In this document: positions 1-9,700 of the stretch, one piece after another
Layout: every line of letters begins with the position of its first letter
How positions within the stretch are numbered: position 1 is the first letter of the stretch
Made by a program: the position numbers and the translations under genes
Origin: an uncultured Clostridia bacterium
GTDB lineage: Bacteria; Bacillota; Clostridia; TANB77; CAG-508
DNA: 64,000 bases
Direction: 5' to 3'
NCBI GenBank assembly: GCA_947573445.1
Contig: CANPFR010000003.1
Coordinates: forward strand, 1-64,000
The notes under the pieces: model-generated
The model's database searches: none
Told to the model about the DNA's origin: nothing
Seen by the model: the letters and a program-made list of their open reading frames with translations, nothing else

Positions 1-3
1 TAT

Positions 4-52
4 ACAAAAACGCCTACAACCCTTTATTTTAGGCGGTAGGCACGAGTTTTGT
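4..52. repeat. imperfect inverted repeat at the end of a pilin-leader ORF
   Basis: GCCTAC (12-17) pairs with GTAGGC (36-41), and ACAAAA (4-9) with TTTTGT (47-52), giving a bulged hairpin. It covers the last codons of the small minus-strand ORF at 29-166 and replaces what would be the transmembrane half of a pilin leader. It could be the edge of a mobile or repeated element. It does not fit an integron attC consensus. Confidence 0.45.
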
Positions 53-166
53 AATCACTAACGCGATTAATGTAATGCCTTTATTTTTGAACATAAAACT
101 ACTTTTGTATTTTTTCAGAAAGATTTTTCTATTTTTCACAAAATCCTGTATTTCCCTTGCTTTCAT
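29..166 (-). CDS. truncated type IV pilin-like leader peptide ORF (45 aa)
   Basis: This 45-residue ORF has a good ribosome site (AAGGAG about 8 bases before the ATG at 166). Residues about 29-39 read KGITLIALVIT, the start of the prepilin N-methylation segment seen intact in the pilin-like gene at 44.4-45.2 kb. The hydrophobic stretch stops after ALVIT and is replaced by KLVPTA and a stop, inside the hairpin at 4-52. A normal pseudopilin would continue with about 15 more hydrophobic residues and a soluble domain. It is therefore either a broken pseudopilin gene or a fragment at the edge of a repeat. No function can be assigned. Confidence 0.45.
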   Translation of the reverse strand: MKAREIQDFVKNRKIFLKKYKSSFMFKNKGITLIALVITKLVPTA

Positions 167-408
167 CTTTCGTTTCTCCTTATATTTCTATTTGTTACAA
201 TTGTCGTGTGTGTTAGGCAAATTTTTCTGTTTTTTACTACTTTTGTAGTGAATTCTAGCTCTTTTCAAAAATATAAATGAAGATATCTGTAATTGGCAAA
301 TCCTCATACAAATATCTTTATTATAAAATATATTTTCAATTTTGACAAGTCTCTTTAACAATGTAATAAAATTGTAATATTACATAAAAATACTTTTCTA
401 TTCCTTTT

Positions 409-1078
409 TTACTTACAAAAAATATGTTTCCCAATCGTCATAACCTGTGGTCTACTCCAAATCCAAGCAGATGTAGCTGTATCAGGATTAAAATAGTAAA
501 CACATCCGAGAGGTCGGATCCCACCCATTTATGGCGTCTTGGGCTGCTTTTTTACTACTATCATCATACCCCAAATTGATTTGTCCATCAGAAACACAAG
601 TATAAGCCCCAGATTGGTAAATGACTCCAGAAACAGAATTAGGAAACCTTGAATCTGCCACTCGATTCATAACCGTGGCAGCAACCGCAACCATTCCATT
701 ATAAGGCTCACCTCTTGCTTCTCCATATACTAAATGACTAAGCAAATTTAAATCACTATTGTTACTTGCAGATCCACCAGACGAATTCGAATCTTTAATC
801 CCCAAAGCAGCCAATGTCTTTGAACCGACAATTCCATCAGCAGTCAATCCATTTTTTCTTTGAAAAGATTTAACTGCTTCATATGTTTTCGAACCAAACA
901 CTCCATCCACACTTCCATTATAATAGCCCCACGATTTGAGCTTTGTTTGAATTTGTTTTACTTCCTCCCCACTTGAACCATATTGCGAAATCGCATAAAC
1001 CATTGGTAATCTGGCCAAAATCCAGTATAATAAAATCCCCATAATTAGGATACCTATTAAATATTTACGTTTTTTCAT
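409..1078 (-). CDS. sleB: SleB-type spore cortex-lytic enzyme, read through a +1 frameshift at CGG
   Basis: Predicted to hydrolyse spore cortex peptidoglycan during germination. The chosen ATG at 1078 follows ATGGAGGTTAAT. In order: an N-terminal membrane anchor or signal (residues about 5-30), a PG_binding_1 domain (about 35-90), a Ser/Asn-rich linker, then a SleB/CwlJ hydrolase domain starting LLSHLVYGEARGEPYNG, with the likely catalytic Glu in GEARGE. In the zero frame it ends at 488 just after DPTS. Skipping one base at 508 (TCT-C-GGA) gives GCVYYFNPDTATSAWIWSRP and a normal C-terminus GKHIFCK ending at 409 (222 aa). Those residues match the family, so the frame change is real; whether the ribosome makes it is inferred from nine similar sites. 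Alternative: a pseudogene. Confidence 0.85.
506..508 (-). other. CGG +1 frameshift site in sleB
   Basis: Minus-strand codons TCT CGG ATG are out of the conserved frame; TCT (C) GGA TGT restores it. The glycine falls where SleB proteins carry a conserved Gly before the VYYFNP segment. The zero frame stops seven codons after the TCT. Confidence 0.85.
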
Positions 1079-1193
1079 ATTAACCTCCATCTTTTCTCCT
1101 ATTCTTACCAAATTTTAAGTTTTTATACATTTTTTGTAATCCATTTGTAATAAAAATGTAACAAAAATTTTATATTTTTTTGTCAAATTAGGG

Positions 1194-1222
1194 TTGCTAT
1201 TTTTTGACATTATTTGTATAAT
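1194..1222 (+). promoter_or_regulatory. sigma-A promoter TTGCTA-N17-TATAAT
   Basis: TTGCTA at 1194-1199 and TATAAT at 1217-1222 are separated by 17 bases, about 29 bases before the start of the plus-strand gene at 1251. The same -35 hexamer, TTGCTA, recurs in front of rsmA. Confidence 0.7.
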
Positions 1223-1250
1223 GAAACTAGATTTTTTAAGGAGTAAAAGT

Positions 1251-2003
1251 ATGGAATTTACAAAAGACATTGAATTTAATCATTGCCCAACCGCTCAAGA
1301 TAATTTGACGCTTATTTATCGTGGTTATTTAAATCATTCACCAGATTTGACCATTGTTTATGGTTTTGGTAAATCTTGGCATCATACAACAGAAACTCCT
1401 ATGACAAAAACATCTTCTGGATTTTCGGTAGAAATTAAAATGTTAGATTTTGATACTTTCAATTTTTGTTTCAAAAATTCTAATAACGAATGGGATAACA
1501 ATTCTAATTGTAATTACATCTCTCCCATCTTACCTTGTGAAATTCCAGCTGAAAATGTACAAAAATTTGATATTGACGCTTTAATTGAAGAAATATTAGA
1601 ACCATTGACTTTTCAAAAACAAGAAGAAACAGAAACTTCTACCCTTTTTCAGACCACTACAGAACCTGTTGATTTAGGCATTGAAATCACCAATATTTTA
1701 TCTCAAATAAATTGGGATGATACAGACACAGAAACTGGAACAGAATATACTACCTTAGATGAAATTCTTACTGGTACAATTATTGAAGAAATTCCTATTG
1801 AATTACTTGAAAATGAACCAACCCCTGAACCAGTTTTGCCAACGTTTGAAAAACAAACCGCTTTAATCAATATAGAAGATCCCTTTACTATCAGTCCTAG
1901 AAAATTAAGTACCTTTTATTTATTTAGAAAACGTCTCAAGTTATCTTTTTATAAATTATTAAAAACCATTCCAAAATTAATTTTTGGTTCAGAAGAAAAT
2001 TAA
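1251..2003 (+). CDS. carbohydrate-binding (CBM25/53-like) protein
   Basis: A 250-residue protein with ATG at 1251 behind AAGGAGTAAAAGT. Residues about 5-95 resemble starch/glycogen-binding modules of the CBM25/CBM53 type: LTLIYRGYLNHSPDLTIVYG, aromatic residues around GKSWHHTTETPM, then FCFKNSNNEWDNNSNCNY. The middle (about 115-200) is rich in Glu and Thr and looks disordered. The last 45 residues are basic and amphipathic (SPRKLSTFYLFRKRLKLSFY). No signal peptide is visible, so it is probably cytoplasmic and may bind intracellular glycogen. It is divergent from sleB and has its own consensus promoter. The family call is by pattern only. Confidence 0.6.
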   Translation: MEFTKDIEFNHCPTAQDNLTLIYRGYLNHSPDLTIVYGFGKSWHHTTETPMTKTSSGFSVEIKMLDFDTFNFCFKNSNNEWDNNSNCNYISPILPCEIPAENVQKFDIDALIEEILEPLTFQKQEETETSTLFQTTTEPVDLGIEITNILSQINWDDTDTETGTEYTTLDEILTGTIIEEIPIELLENEPTPEPVLPTFEKQTALINIEDPFTISPRKLSTFYLFRKRLKLSFYKLLKTIPKLIFGSEEN

Positions 2004-2018
2004 TTTATGTAAAAAAGT

Positions 2019-2109
2019 GCTGTAAAAAAACTCAATATACTACCTAAGAAACATAAAGCAATATCTTAAATTGCTTACTTTTCTTCAAAAAGATAAGTTT
2101 TTTTACAGC
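2019..2109. terminator. long inverted repeat / candidate bidirectional terminator
   Basis: A 14-base perfect inverted repeat (2019-2032 with 2096-2109) encloses a smaller 7-base hairpin (2056-2062 with 2070-2076). It lies between the convergent genes ending at 2003 and 2121, where transcription from both sides should stop. Confidence 0.45.
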
Positions 2110-2120
2110 CATTTTTGTAT

Positions 2121-2258
2121 TTACATTCCAATCTTTCTCATAAATTGTTTTCCTTTTTTTACCATCTTCTTTTTGTTATTATCAATTCCCTCAGAATACA
2201 TCATCATTGCTCCTGCTGTAAGCAATGTTCCAATCATTAAACCTTTTGTAAATTTCAT
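2121..2258 (-). CDS. small hydrophobic/basic protein (45 aa)
   Basis: ATG at 2258 follows AAAGGTGG at good spacing. Residues 1-20 form a short hydrophobic, methionine-rich helix (LMIGTLLTAGAMMM), followed by a lysine-rich tail (NNKKKMVKKGKQFMRK), giving a small single-span or peripheral membrane protein. It lies just downstream of the TSUP half-transporter gene at 2292 and may be cotranscribed. I do not recognise a named family. Confidence 0.6.
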   Translation of the reverse strand: MKFTKGLMIGTLLTAGAMMMYSEGIDNNKKKMVKKGKQFMRKIGM

Positions 2259-2291
2259 ATCTTTTTACCACCTTTCTACAATATTTTTATA

Positions 2292-2675
2292 TTATTTATT
2301 ATTTTCTTTTTTCTCCAATCTATACTCTCTAAAAAATGAATAAATTTGAAAAATTGCTATGATTAGCAAAAAAATCCCAAAATATTTCCTCAAATTTTGA
2401 TTATCAATTTTAAAAGATAATAAACTCCCACAAATAGCACCTATTATACCAAAAAAAATCACTGTCACCGCTAATCTATAATCTATTGTTTTACGCCTCA
2501 CATTTAGATAAATTGCAACAATTGAAGTGGGAATAAAAAATACCAAATTGATTCCTTGAATCAGATGTTGCTCAATATTTCCGAATAAACTAAGTAGTAA
2601 AATTAAAATTGTGCCACCACCCATTCCAATTGCTGCAACACTTCCTGCGACAATCCCAAAAATAATTTCTTTCAT
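2292..2675 (-). CDS. TSUP (TauE/SafE-like) transporter half-protein, second subunit
   Basis: 127 residues with about four membrane segments and a glycine motif near the start (GSVAAIGMGGGTILILL). This is the repeat signature of the TauE/SafE/TSUP family of anion or sulfur-compound exporters. TSUP proteins are normally about 250 residues with two such repeats; this is a single repeat. Its neighbour at 2709-3069 is the other half, 33 bases upstream in the same operon, so the pair probably assembles as a heterodimer. Substrate unknown. Confidence 0.75.
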   Translation of the reverse strand: MKEIIFGIVAGSVAAIGMGGGTILILLLSLFGNIEQHLIQGINLVFFIPTSIVAIYLNVRRKTIDYRLAVTVIFFGIIGAICGSLLSFKIDNQNLRKYFGIFLLIIAIFQIYSFFREYRLEKKENNK

Positions 2676-2708
2676 CCTTTTCCTTCCAAAATTTTTTATC
2701 TATTGATT

Positions 2709-3069
2709 TTAAAAAATCATTTTGATTCCTGCATAAATCAAAAAAATAATAAATGAAATTTTTAAAAAATTCTTTCCTGCATTCCACAACACCCTGGATC
2801 CAATATAGCTTCCAATTATTCCACCGAACAGCACATTTCACAGCCATTCCCCAATCAATATAATTTTCCTTAAAATAAAAACATCCACTCGTAAAAACCA
2901 TAAAAAATACACAAAATATTGTAGTTGCACGTGCTTTTACTTCATCCACTTTTAAAATTGATGTCAGATATGGTACTAATATTAAACCTCCGCCACTGCT
3001 AAACAATCCACTCACAATTCCAGCACAAAAACCTATTAGCATGTTTTTCCAAAAACTTTTTTCTTTCAT
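2709..3069 (-). CDS. TSUP (TauE/SafE-like) transporter half-protein, first subunit, with +1 frameshift at CGG
   Basis: Starts MKEKSFWKNM and carries the TSUP glycine motif GIVSGLFSSGGGLILVPYL (residues about 17-35). In the zero frame the sequence becomes non-membrane nonsense after KCAV (CGG at 2824-2826). Skipping base 2826 (GTT-C-GGT) gives GGIIGSYIGSRVLWNAGK and a last membrane helix FIIFLIYAGIKMIF, stopping at 2709. The total is 119 residues with about four membrane segments, the same size as its partner. The shifted reading is the family-like one, since GGxxGxxxG follows the second helix in TSUP repeats. A decayed gene is the alternative. Confidence 0.8.
2824..2826 (-). other. CGG +1 frameshift site in TSUP half-transporter
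   Basis: Zero frame GTT CGG TGG; conserved frame GTT (C) GGT GGA ATA, read V-G-G-I. The shift restores the glycine-rich motif of the TSUP repeat. Confidence 0.8.
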
Positions 3070-3180
3070 GCTAATAGGTTTTACTTTTTTTTCAATTTTA
3101 TACCATAATCTCTTTACTTAAGCTGTGGAAATTTCAACTTTTTCAAAAAATTTTAAATTTTTACAAAAAAGCAACTTCCT

Positions 3181-3840
3181 TTACATTTTTCGAAATACAC
3201 CAGTTACTTTTCCTAAGATTTCGCAATTTGGAACAATTATTGGCTCCATCGTTGAATTTTCTGGTTGTAATCTGATGTGATCTTTTTCTTTATAAAATGT
3301 CTTAACAGTCGCTTCATCTTCTATTAAAGCAACCACAATTTCCCCATTAATGGCCGTGTTTTGTTTTCTCACTAAAATATAATCTCCACTCAAAATTCCC
3401 GCTTCAATCATACTTTCGCCCCTGACAACCAACATAAAACTCTCACTATTTCCTACAAAATCCAATGGAATTGGGAAGGTGTCAGTTATATTTTCAACTG
3501 CCAATATTGGCTCACCTGCCGTAATTTTTCCTATGATTGGAACATCTACCATTTCTCTATTAGAATAAAAATCCTTCTCAAACGTTTCTTGTTTTTCCTC
3601 TTCTAAAGCACCACCTTTTAATAATTTCAAAGTTCTACCTTTTTGACTTTCTTTTTTAATATATCCTTTTTTCTCCAGAGCTGCCAAATATCCATGTACG
3701 GTCGCTGTAGATTTTAATCCAACTGCTTTTCCAATTTCTCGAACAGATGGTGGATAACCATTTAATTTAATTTGTTTTTCAATAAATTTTAGGATTGCCT
3801 TCTCTCTTTTATTGATACTATTTGGGTCTTTTTTCTTCAT
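3181..3840 (-). CDS. lexA: LexA SOS repressor
   Basis: Transcriptional repressor of the SOS response, self-cleaved with RecA filaments. The start at 3840 is preceded by AAGGAG with an 8-base spacer, giving 219 residues. An N-terminal winged helix (residues about 5-70) contains YPPSVREIGKAVGLKSTATV. The cleavage site Ala-Gly is in ITAGEP. The catalytic Ser lies in VRGESMIEAG and the Lys in EDEATVKTFY. The length is typical. The promoter at 3894-3922 overlaps a palindrome that may be its own operator. Confidence 0.97.
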   Translation of the reverse strand: MKKKDPNSINKREKAILKFIEKQIKLNGYPPSVREIGKAVGLKSTATVHGYLAALEKKGYIKKESQKGRTLKLLKGGALEEEKQETFEKDFYSNREMVDVPIIGKITAGEPILAVENITDTFPIPLDFVGNSESFMLVVRGESMIEAGILSGDYILVRKQNTAINGEIVVALIEDEATVKTFYKEKDHIRLQPENSTMEPIIVPNCEILGKVTGVFRKM

Positions 3841-3893
3841 ACCTATCACTCCTTATTTTTTTATTTTATAGGAAAACTTTTATTCGTAAAATA

Positions 3894-3922
3894 ATTTTAT
3901 CACAAAACATTTGATTTGTCAA
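3894..3922 (-). promoter_or_regulatory. lexA promoter TTGACA-N17-TAAAAT
   Basis: On the minus strand TTGACA (3922-3917) and TAAAAT (3899-3894) are 17 bases apart, upstream of lexA. Confidence 0.75.
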
Positions 3923-3934
3923 ACAAAAGTTTAG
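3920..3934. promoter_or_regulatory. candidate LexA operator
   Basis: The palindrome AAACAAAAGTTT (3921-3932) overlaps the -35 region of the lexA promoter. It resembles a degenerate form of the Firmicute box GAAC-N4-GTTC. No second copy is seen elsewhere in the window, so this rests on position and symmetry. Confidence 0.4.
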
Positions 3935-3995
3935 TTTTCTATAAAAAAATTTATCCTATCTTCCTTTTTACTCATATAATTCAATAGGTAATGCC

Positions 3996-4175
3996 ATGAA
4001 TTCTTGTCATTGTCCTTCTGGTTGTGAATTGGTTACTTTAGCCAATACACTTTCCTGCATTATTGCTAAAAATCTAACGATTAATGACATTACTATTTTA
4101 GCAAGTTTTCTTTCCTCTCTTGGTGACAATCTTGCGACTATTGCAGCAGTCCAATCTGCTTGCAATCCTAATTAA
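3996..4175 (+). CDS. small Cys-rich helical protein (59 aa)
   Basis: A short plus-strand gene, MNSCHCPSGCELVTLANTLS..., ending in the terminator at 4177. The N-terminus has three cysteines (CHCPSGC), followed by two Ala/Leu-rich helices (LANTLSCIIAKNL and ILASFLSSLGDNLATIAAVQ). Small proteins of this layout are common in clostridial genomes and are annotated only as domains of unknown function. The ribosome site is weak (AGGT). It diverges from lexA. Confidence 0.6.
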   Translation: MNSCHCPSGCELVTLANTLSCIIAKNLTINDITILASFLSSLGDNLATIAAVQSACNPN

Positions 4176-4176
4176 A

Positions 4177-4205
4177 AAATGATGTAGCAAAATTCTACAT
4201 CATTT
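4177..4205. terminator. bidirectional terminator
   Basis: An 11-base perfect stem AAATGATGTAG / CTACATCATTT with a 7-base loop, flanked by A and T runs. It serves the convergent genes ending at 4175 and 4211. Confidence 0.8.
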
Positions 4206-4210
4206 CTCTT

Positions 4211-4744
4211 TTAATCCTCACATTTACAATCTGCATATTTATTTTTTAACATCTCAAAAATCTGTACATGGTTCTCCTCATCCATAACAATTCTTGCTAG
4301 CACTGCTCGAATACTTTCATTCGTACATATACTTATCAAATGCTTATATCCATTAATTGCTTCTTTTTCTGATTCAATATTGTTTAACAACATTTCTTTC
4401 AAATTGTTAAATTTTGTTTTTACATTATCAGAACACCATTTATTTCCATATGTACTCATATAATATGGCTTTAACCCCAAACTCACCAATATTTCTCCAA
4501 GTAACTCCAAATGTTTCATTTCCTGTTTTGAAATCATCTTTAAAAAGGTTGCTACTTCCGCCAATTCTTCACTTGTCAAATATTGAAAAACATAACTCAA
4601 AATCGTAGTCAACTCACTTTTTCCACCTGCATAAGCATCATAAACCAATTTTCCAAACTTCTCATCTGGCACAACATTTACAAGCTCTGGATACGGAATT
4701 TTACTCATTTCTTTAAACACAAAACTAAAATCCTGACTATTCAT
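4211..4744 (-). CDS. ferritin-like / rubrerythrin-type diiron protein
   Basis: 177 residues from the ATG at 4744 (GGGAGG ribosome site). Helical four-helix-bundle pattern with likely metal ligands in E..H motifs: KQEMKHLELLGEIL (about residue 90) and DEENHVQIFEML near the end, plus ESEKEAINGYKHL. The C-terminus ends in a CKCED tail. Likely roles are iron or peroxide handling in an anaerobe; manganese-catalase- or spore-coat-related bundles are alternatives. Monocistronic. Confidence 0.7.
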   Translation of the reverse strand: MNSQDFSFVFKEMSKIPYPELVNVVPDEKFGKLVYDAYAGGKSELTTILSYVFQYLTSEELAEVATFLKMISKQEMKHLELLGEILVSLGLKPYYMSTYGNKWCSDNVKTKFNNLKEMLLNNIESEKEAINGYKHLISICTNESIRAVLARIVMDEENHVQIFEMLKNKYADCKCED

Positions 4745-4899
4745 ATAAAAAACCTCCCTTTTGCCTATAATATGCAAAAGCAAGATTTTCGTGATATAAA
4801 ATCCCCCCTCAATCCAAACCAGAAAACGAAAAATCTATTGATTGTTTTCCAGTAGGAATTTTTAAGGAGGATAGCTTCTTAAATCCCTCTCTTACTAGA

Positions 4900-6560
<1,661 letters not shown>

Positions 6561-6589
6561 TTTAATCTCCTTTTTCTAATTTGGGGATT

Positions 6590-6615
6590 GGATAGGTTAA
6601 GCTCTATCCCTACGA
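6590..6615. repeat. intergenic hairpin repeat, copy 1
   Basis: GGATAG (6590-6595) pairs with CTATCC (6604-6609) around the core GTTAAGCT, followed by CCTACGAG. It belongs to the family with core GT(C/T)AAG found at 11.9, 20.3, 22.5 and 43.8 kb. It overlaps the 3' end of trpS. Confidence 0.5.
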
Positions 6616-7608
6616 GTTTATGATTAACCCTACTTTTTGATATACTTCATTTACAATTTTATTTGCTTTTTTCTGTGCTTTTTTTGCACCACTTTCATAA
6701 ATTTCTTTCAGTTTTTCTGGATTTTCTAATAAATCATAATATTTTTCCTGTAACGGCTGTAGCTTCTTGACAACCACTTCAGCTGTTTTATTTTTAAAAT
6801 CGCCATACCCTTTTCCTTCAAACTCTTTTTCAACCTCATCCATTGATTTTCCTTCAATTAACCCATAAATTGTCATTAAATTGCTAACACCTGGTTTGTT
6901 TTCCTTGTCGTATCTGACACAATTTTCCGAATCAGTTACTGCTTTTTTTAGTTTTTTGCGAATATCTTCTGGTGAATCATTTAAGAAAATGACATCATTT
7001 AAATTTGTGGCACTTTTGCTCATTTTAGCCGTTGGGTCTTGTAATCCCATTATTCTAGCACCTTGCTCTCCAATAAAAGCTTCTGGAATCACAAATGTTT
7101 GACCATAGATGGCGTTAAATCTTTCTGCAATATCGCGTGTGATTTCTAGATGTTGTCTTTGATCTTCGCCAACGGGCACTAAATCAGCATTATACACTAG
7201 AATATCAGATGCCATCAAAACAGGGTAGGTAAACAATCCACTGTTAATATTATCTGCATGTTTTGCTGATTTATCCTTAAACTGGGTCATGCGGTTTAAT
7301 TCGCCCATATAGGTATAGCAATTCAAAATCCAATTTAGTTTCACATGTGCATCAACCTGTGACTGCAAAAATATCGTATTTTTCTCAGGATCTAAACCAC
7401 TTGCCACATAAATTGCCAAAACTTGCATAGCTCGTTTTCGCAAAACTTCTGGGTCGTTTCTAACCGTCAAAGAATGCAAATCTGCAATCATATAATAGCA
7501 ATCATATTCGTCTTGCATTTTAACCCAATTCTGAATCGCTCCCAAATAATTTCCAAGTGTTAAATTTCCTGTGGCTTGGATTCCACTTAATATCGTTTTT
7601 TTTCCCAT
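6610..7608 (-). CDS. trpS: tryptophanyl-tRNA synthetase
   Basis: Charges tRNA-Trp. Class I synthetase, 332 residues, full length. The HIGH-type motif is in QATGNLTLGNYLGA at the N-terminus and the KMSKS loop is AKMSKSATNL (about residue 195). Dimer and tryptophan-pocket segments (MIADLHSLT, PVGEDQRQHLE) are present. It is preceded by a promoter at 7728-7756 and by a 17-codon ORF containing one Trp codon. Confidence 0.97.
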   Translation of the reverse strand: MGKKTILSGIQATGNLTLGNYLGAIQNWVKMQDEYDCYYMIADLHSLTVRNDPEVLRKRAMQVLAIYVASGLDPEKNTIFLQSQVDAHVKLNWILNCYTYMGELNRMTQFKDKSAKHADNINSGLFTYPVLMASDILVYNADLVPVGEDQRQHLEITRDIAERFNAIYGQTFVIPEAFIGEQGARIMGLQDPTAKMSKSATNLNDVIFLNDSPEDIRKKLKKAVTDSENCVRYDKENKPGVSNLMTIYGLIEGKSMDEVEKEFEGKGYGDFKNKTAEVVVKKLQPLQEKYYDLLENPEKLKEIYESGAKKAQKKANKIVNEVYQKVGLIINS

Positions 7609-7650
7609 CTTCTATTTCTCCTTTTCATTTTCTCTACTTTAAAAACTTTA

Positions 7651-7704
7651 TTAAGTTTGCCATCGTTTCATTCGATAAATTTGTTTGAAATACGATATTT
7701 TCAT
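7651..7704 (-). CDS. short upstream ORF (17 aa) in the trpS leader
   Basis: ATG at 7704 has a strong ribosome site (AAAAAGGAGATTAT). It encodes 17 residues ending KRWQT, with a Trp codon three codons before the stop. It lies in the transcript leader between the promoter at 7728-7756 and trpS. Such a position and content would suit a translational sensor of charged tRNA-Trp, but no alternative hairpins were established. No T-box is evident. Confidence 0.4.
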   Translation of the reverse strand: MKISYFKQIYRMKRWQT

Positions 7705-7727
7705 ATAATCTCCTTTTTAACATATCT

Positions 7728-7756
7728 ATTATACACCATATAAGCTACATTTGCAA
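7728..7756 (-). promoter_or_regulatory. trpS promoter TTGCAA-N17-TATAAT
   Basis: Minus-strand TTGCAA (7756-7751) and TATAAT (7733-7728), spacing 17. It lies directly downstream of the typA terminator. Confidence 0.65.
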
Positions 7757-7760
7757 GAAA

Positions 7761-7794
7761 AAGAGAAGCTATTTCTAAGAAAATAACTTCTCTT
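7761..7794 (-). terminator. typA terminator
   Basis: Stem AAGAGAAG-C-TATTT / AAATA-A-CTTCTCTT with one internal mismatch, immediately after the typA stop codon. Confidence 0.65.
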
Positions 7795-7798
7795 TCTT

Positions 7799-9616
7799 CT
7801 AACTCCTTCTAGCTACTCTTTCTCTTTCTTTATTATTCAAAATCTTCTTTCTCAAACGAATCGATTTTGGTGTTACTTCCACAAGCTCATCCTCTTGAAT
7901 AAACTCAATTGCTTGTTCCAAACTCATCTGAATTGGCGGAACCAAACGCAATGCTTCATCAGAACCAGATGCTCTTGTATTTGTCAAATGTTTCTCTTTA
8001 CAAACATTAATCGCCAAATCTTCTCCTCTTGAATTAAGCCCAACAATCATGCCTTCATAAACTTCTACGCCTGGGCCAATAAACAATTCCCCTTTATCTT
8101 GTGCATTATACAAACCATACGTAATCGATTTACCATTCTCAAATGCAATAATGGTACCTCTTGTACGTGCTTGAATTTCACCTTTATATGGCTCATAACT
8201 ATCAAAGATATGATTCATTGTGCCTTCCCCTTTGGTGTCTGTTAAAAATTCGGTTCTGTAACCAATAATACCACGAGCTGGAATTCTAAATTCAATTTTG
8301 GTGTGTCCTGCTTCTGCTGGTTCCATATTGGTCATTTCTGCTTTTCTTCTACCTAATTTTTCAATCACATTTCCAACACAATCATCTGGCACATTCACAA
8401 CCAATAATTCAATTGGCTCAGATTTTACACCATCAATTTCCTTAAAAATAACCTTTGGTCTAGAAACAATCAATTCATAGCCTTCTCTTCTCATATTTTC
8501 AATCAAAACTGACAAATGAAGTTCACCTCTACCAGAAACCTCAAAACTATCCGCTGAATCCGTTTCTTTTACACGAAGACTAACATTACGATCCAATTCT
8601 TTAAATAAACGGTCACGCAAATGTCTGGAAGTGATAAATTCCCCCTCTTTTCCTGCAAAAGGTCCATTATTGACACTAAAGGTCATCGAAACAGTTGGTT
8701 CATCAATATTAACAAATGGAATTTTCTCTGGATTGTTATAATCACAAATTGTATCTCCAATATGAATATCATTTACACCAGATAAAGCAATAATATCACC
8801 TGCTTCCGCTTTTTCTACTTCAATTCTTTTCAAGCCTTCATACGTATTTAGTTTTGTTACACGACTATTCAAAATTTTGTCTTCATCTTTACAAATAGCA
8901 ACTGCTTGCCCCACTTCAATCGTTCCTCTTTCCACTCTTCCAATTGCAATTCTTCCAACATAATCATCATAATCAATATTCGAAACCAACATTTGCATCG
9001 TTCCATCCAAATCACATTTTGGTGGCTCAATTGTGTTAACAATTGTCTCAAATAGACATTTTAAATCTTCGCCTGGCTGGTTCAAATCCAATGTTGCAAC
9101 TCCATTTTTAGCAGAAGCATACACTACTGGAAATTCCAATTGATCATCATCTGCCCCAAGGTCAATAAATAATTCCAACACATCATCTACCACCTTCAAT
9201 GGTTGTGAACCTGGACGGTCAATTTTATTAATTACAACAATTGGCTTTAATTTAAGTGCTAAAGATTTCTTCAAAACTTCTCTTGTCTGAGGCATAGCCC
9301 CTTCAAAAGCATCCACCAATAGCACAACTCCATCTACCATTTTTAAAACACGTTCTACTTCTCCACCAAAATCAGCATGTCCTGGTGTGTCAACAATATT
9401 GATTTTGATATCCTCATATTGAACAGCTGTATTTTTCGAAAGAATCGTAATGCCTCTTTCTTTTTCCAAATCATTCGAATCCATAACTCTTTCTTGAACT
9501 TGTTCATTACTTCTAAAAATTCCACTTTGCCTAAGCATAGCATCTACCATCGTCGTTTTTCCGTGGTCAACATGGGCAATGATTGCTACATTTCTGATTT
9601 TTTCATTGATTTTCAT
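7799..9616 (-). CDS. typA: translational GTPase TypA/BipA
   Basis: Ribosome-binding GTPase of the elongation factor family, involved in ribosome assembly and stress. 605 residues, full length. G1 AHVDHGKTT (residues about 14-22), G2 ERGITIL, G3 [10 protein letters not shown]4 NKIDRP. Domain II and EF-G-like domains follow, then a basic C-terminus ([19 protein letters not shown]). Monocistronic. Confidence 0.97.
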   Translation of the reverse strand: MKINEKIRNVAIIAHVDHGKTTMVDAMLRQSGIFRSNEQVQERVMDSNDLEKERGITILSKNTAVQYEDIKINIVDTPGHADFGGEVERVLKMVDGVVLLVDAFEGAMPQTREVLKKSLALKLKPIVVINKIDRPGSQPLKVVDDVLELFIDLGADDDQLEFPVVYASAKNGVATLDLNQPGEDLKCLFETIVNTIEPPKCDLDGTMQMLVSNIDYDDYVGRIAIGRVERGTIEVGQAVAICKDEDKILNSRVTKLNTYEGLKRIEVEKAEAGDIIALSGVNDIHIGDTICDYNNPEKIPFVNIDEPTVSMTFSVNNGPFAGKEGEFITSRHLRDRLFKELDRNVSLRVKETDSADSFEVSGRGELHLSVLIENMRREGYELIVSRPKVIFKEIDGVKSEPIELLVVNVPDDCVGNVIEKLGRRKAEMTNMEPAEAGHTKIEFRIPARGIIGYRTEFLTDTKGEGTMNHIFDSYEPYKGEIQARTRGTIIAFENGKSITYGLYNAQDKGELFIGPGVEVYEGMIVGLNSRGEDLAINVCKEKHLTNTRASGSDEALRLVPPIQMSLEQAIEFIQEDELVEVTPKSIRLRKKILNNKERERVARRS

Positions 9617-9654
9617 TTTTCGTTTCCTTTCTTCCTACAAATTCCGTTCACAAA

Positions 9655-9677
9655 GGCACGGTGCCCCGTGCCCCTAC
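9655..9677. repeat. intergenic hairpin repeat, copy 2
   Basis: GGCACGG (9655-9661) pairs with CCGTGCC (9666-9672), followed by CCTAC. It resembles copy 20449-20474 in its GC-rich stem and the CCCTAC tail. It lies between typA and plsC. Confidence 0.5.
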
Positions 9678-9700
9678 AAATTTAACCATGACATTATATC

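Noticed and set aside
1-60. Integron attC site at the window start
   Set aside because: The hairpin lacks the RYYYAAC / GTTRRRY core pair in the right places.
2071-2343. Plus-strand frame encoding a hydrophobic 90-residue protein
   Set aside because: It is the reverse reading of the 45-residue gene and TSUP half; no ribosome site and no promoter.
7609-7798. T-box riboswitch upstream of trpS
   Set aside because: The leader is too short and lacks a TGGNACCGCG-type antiterminator motif.
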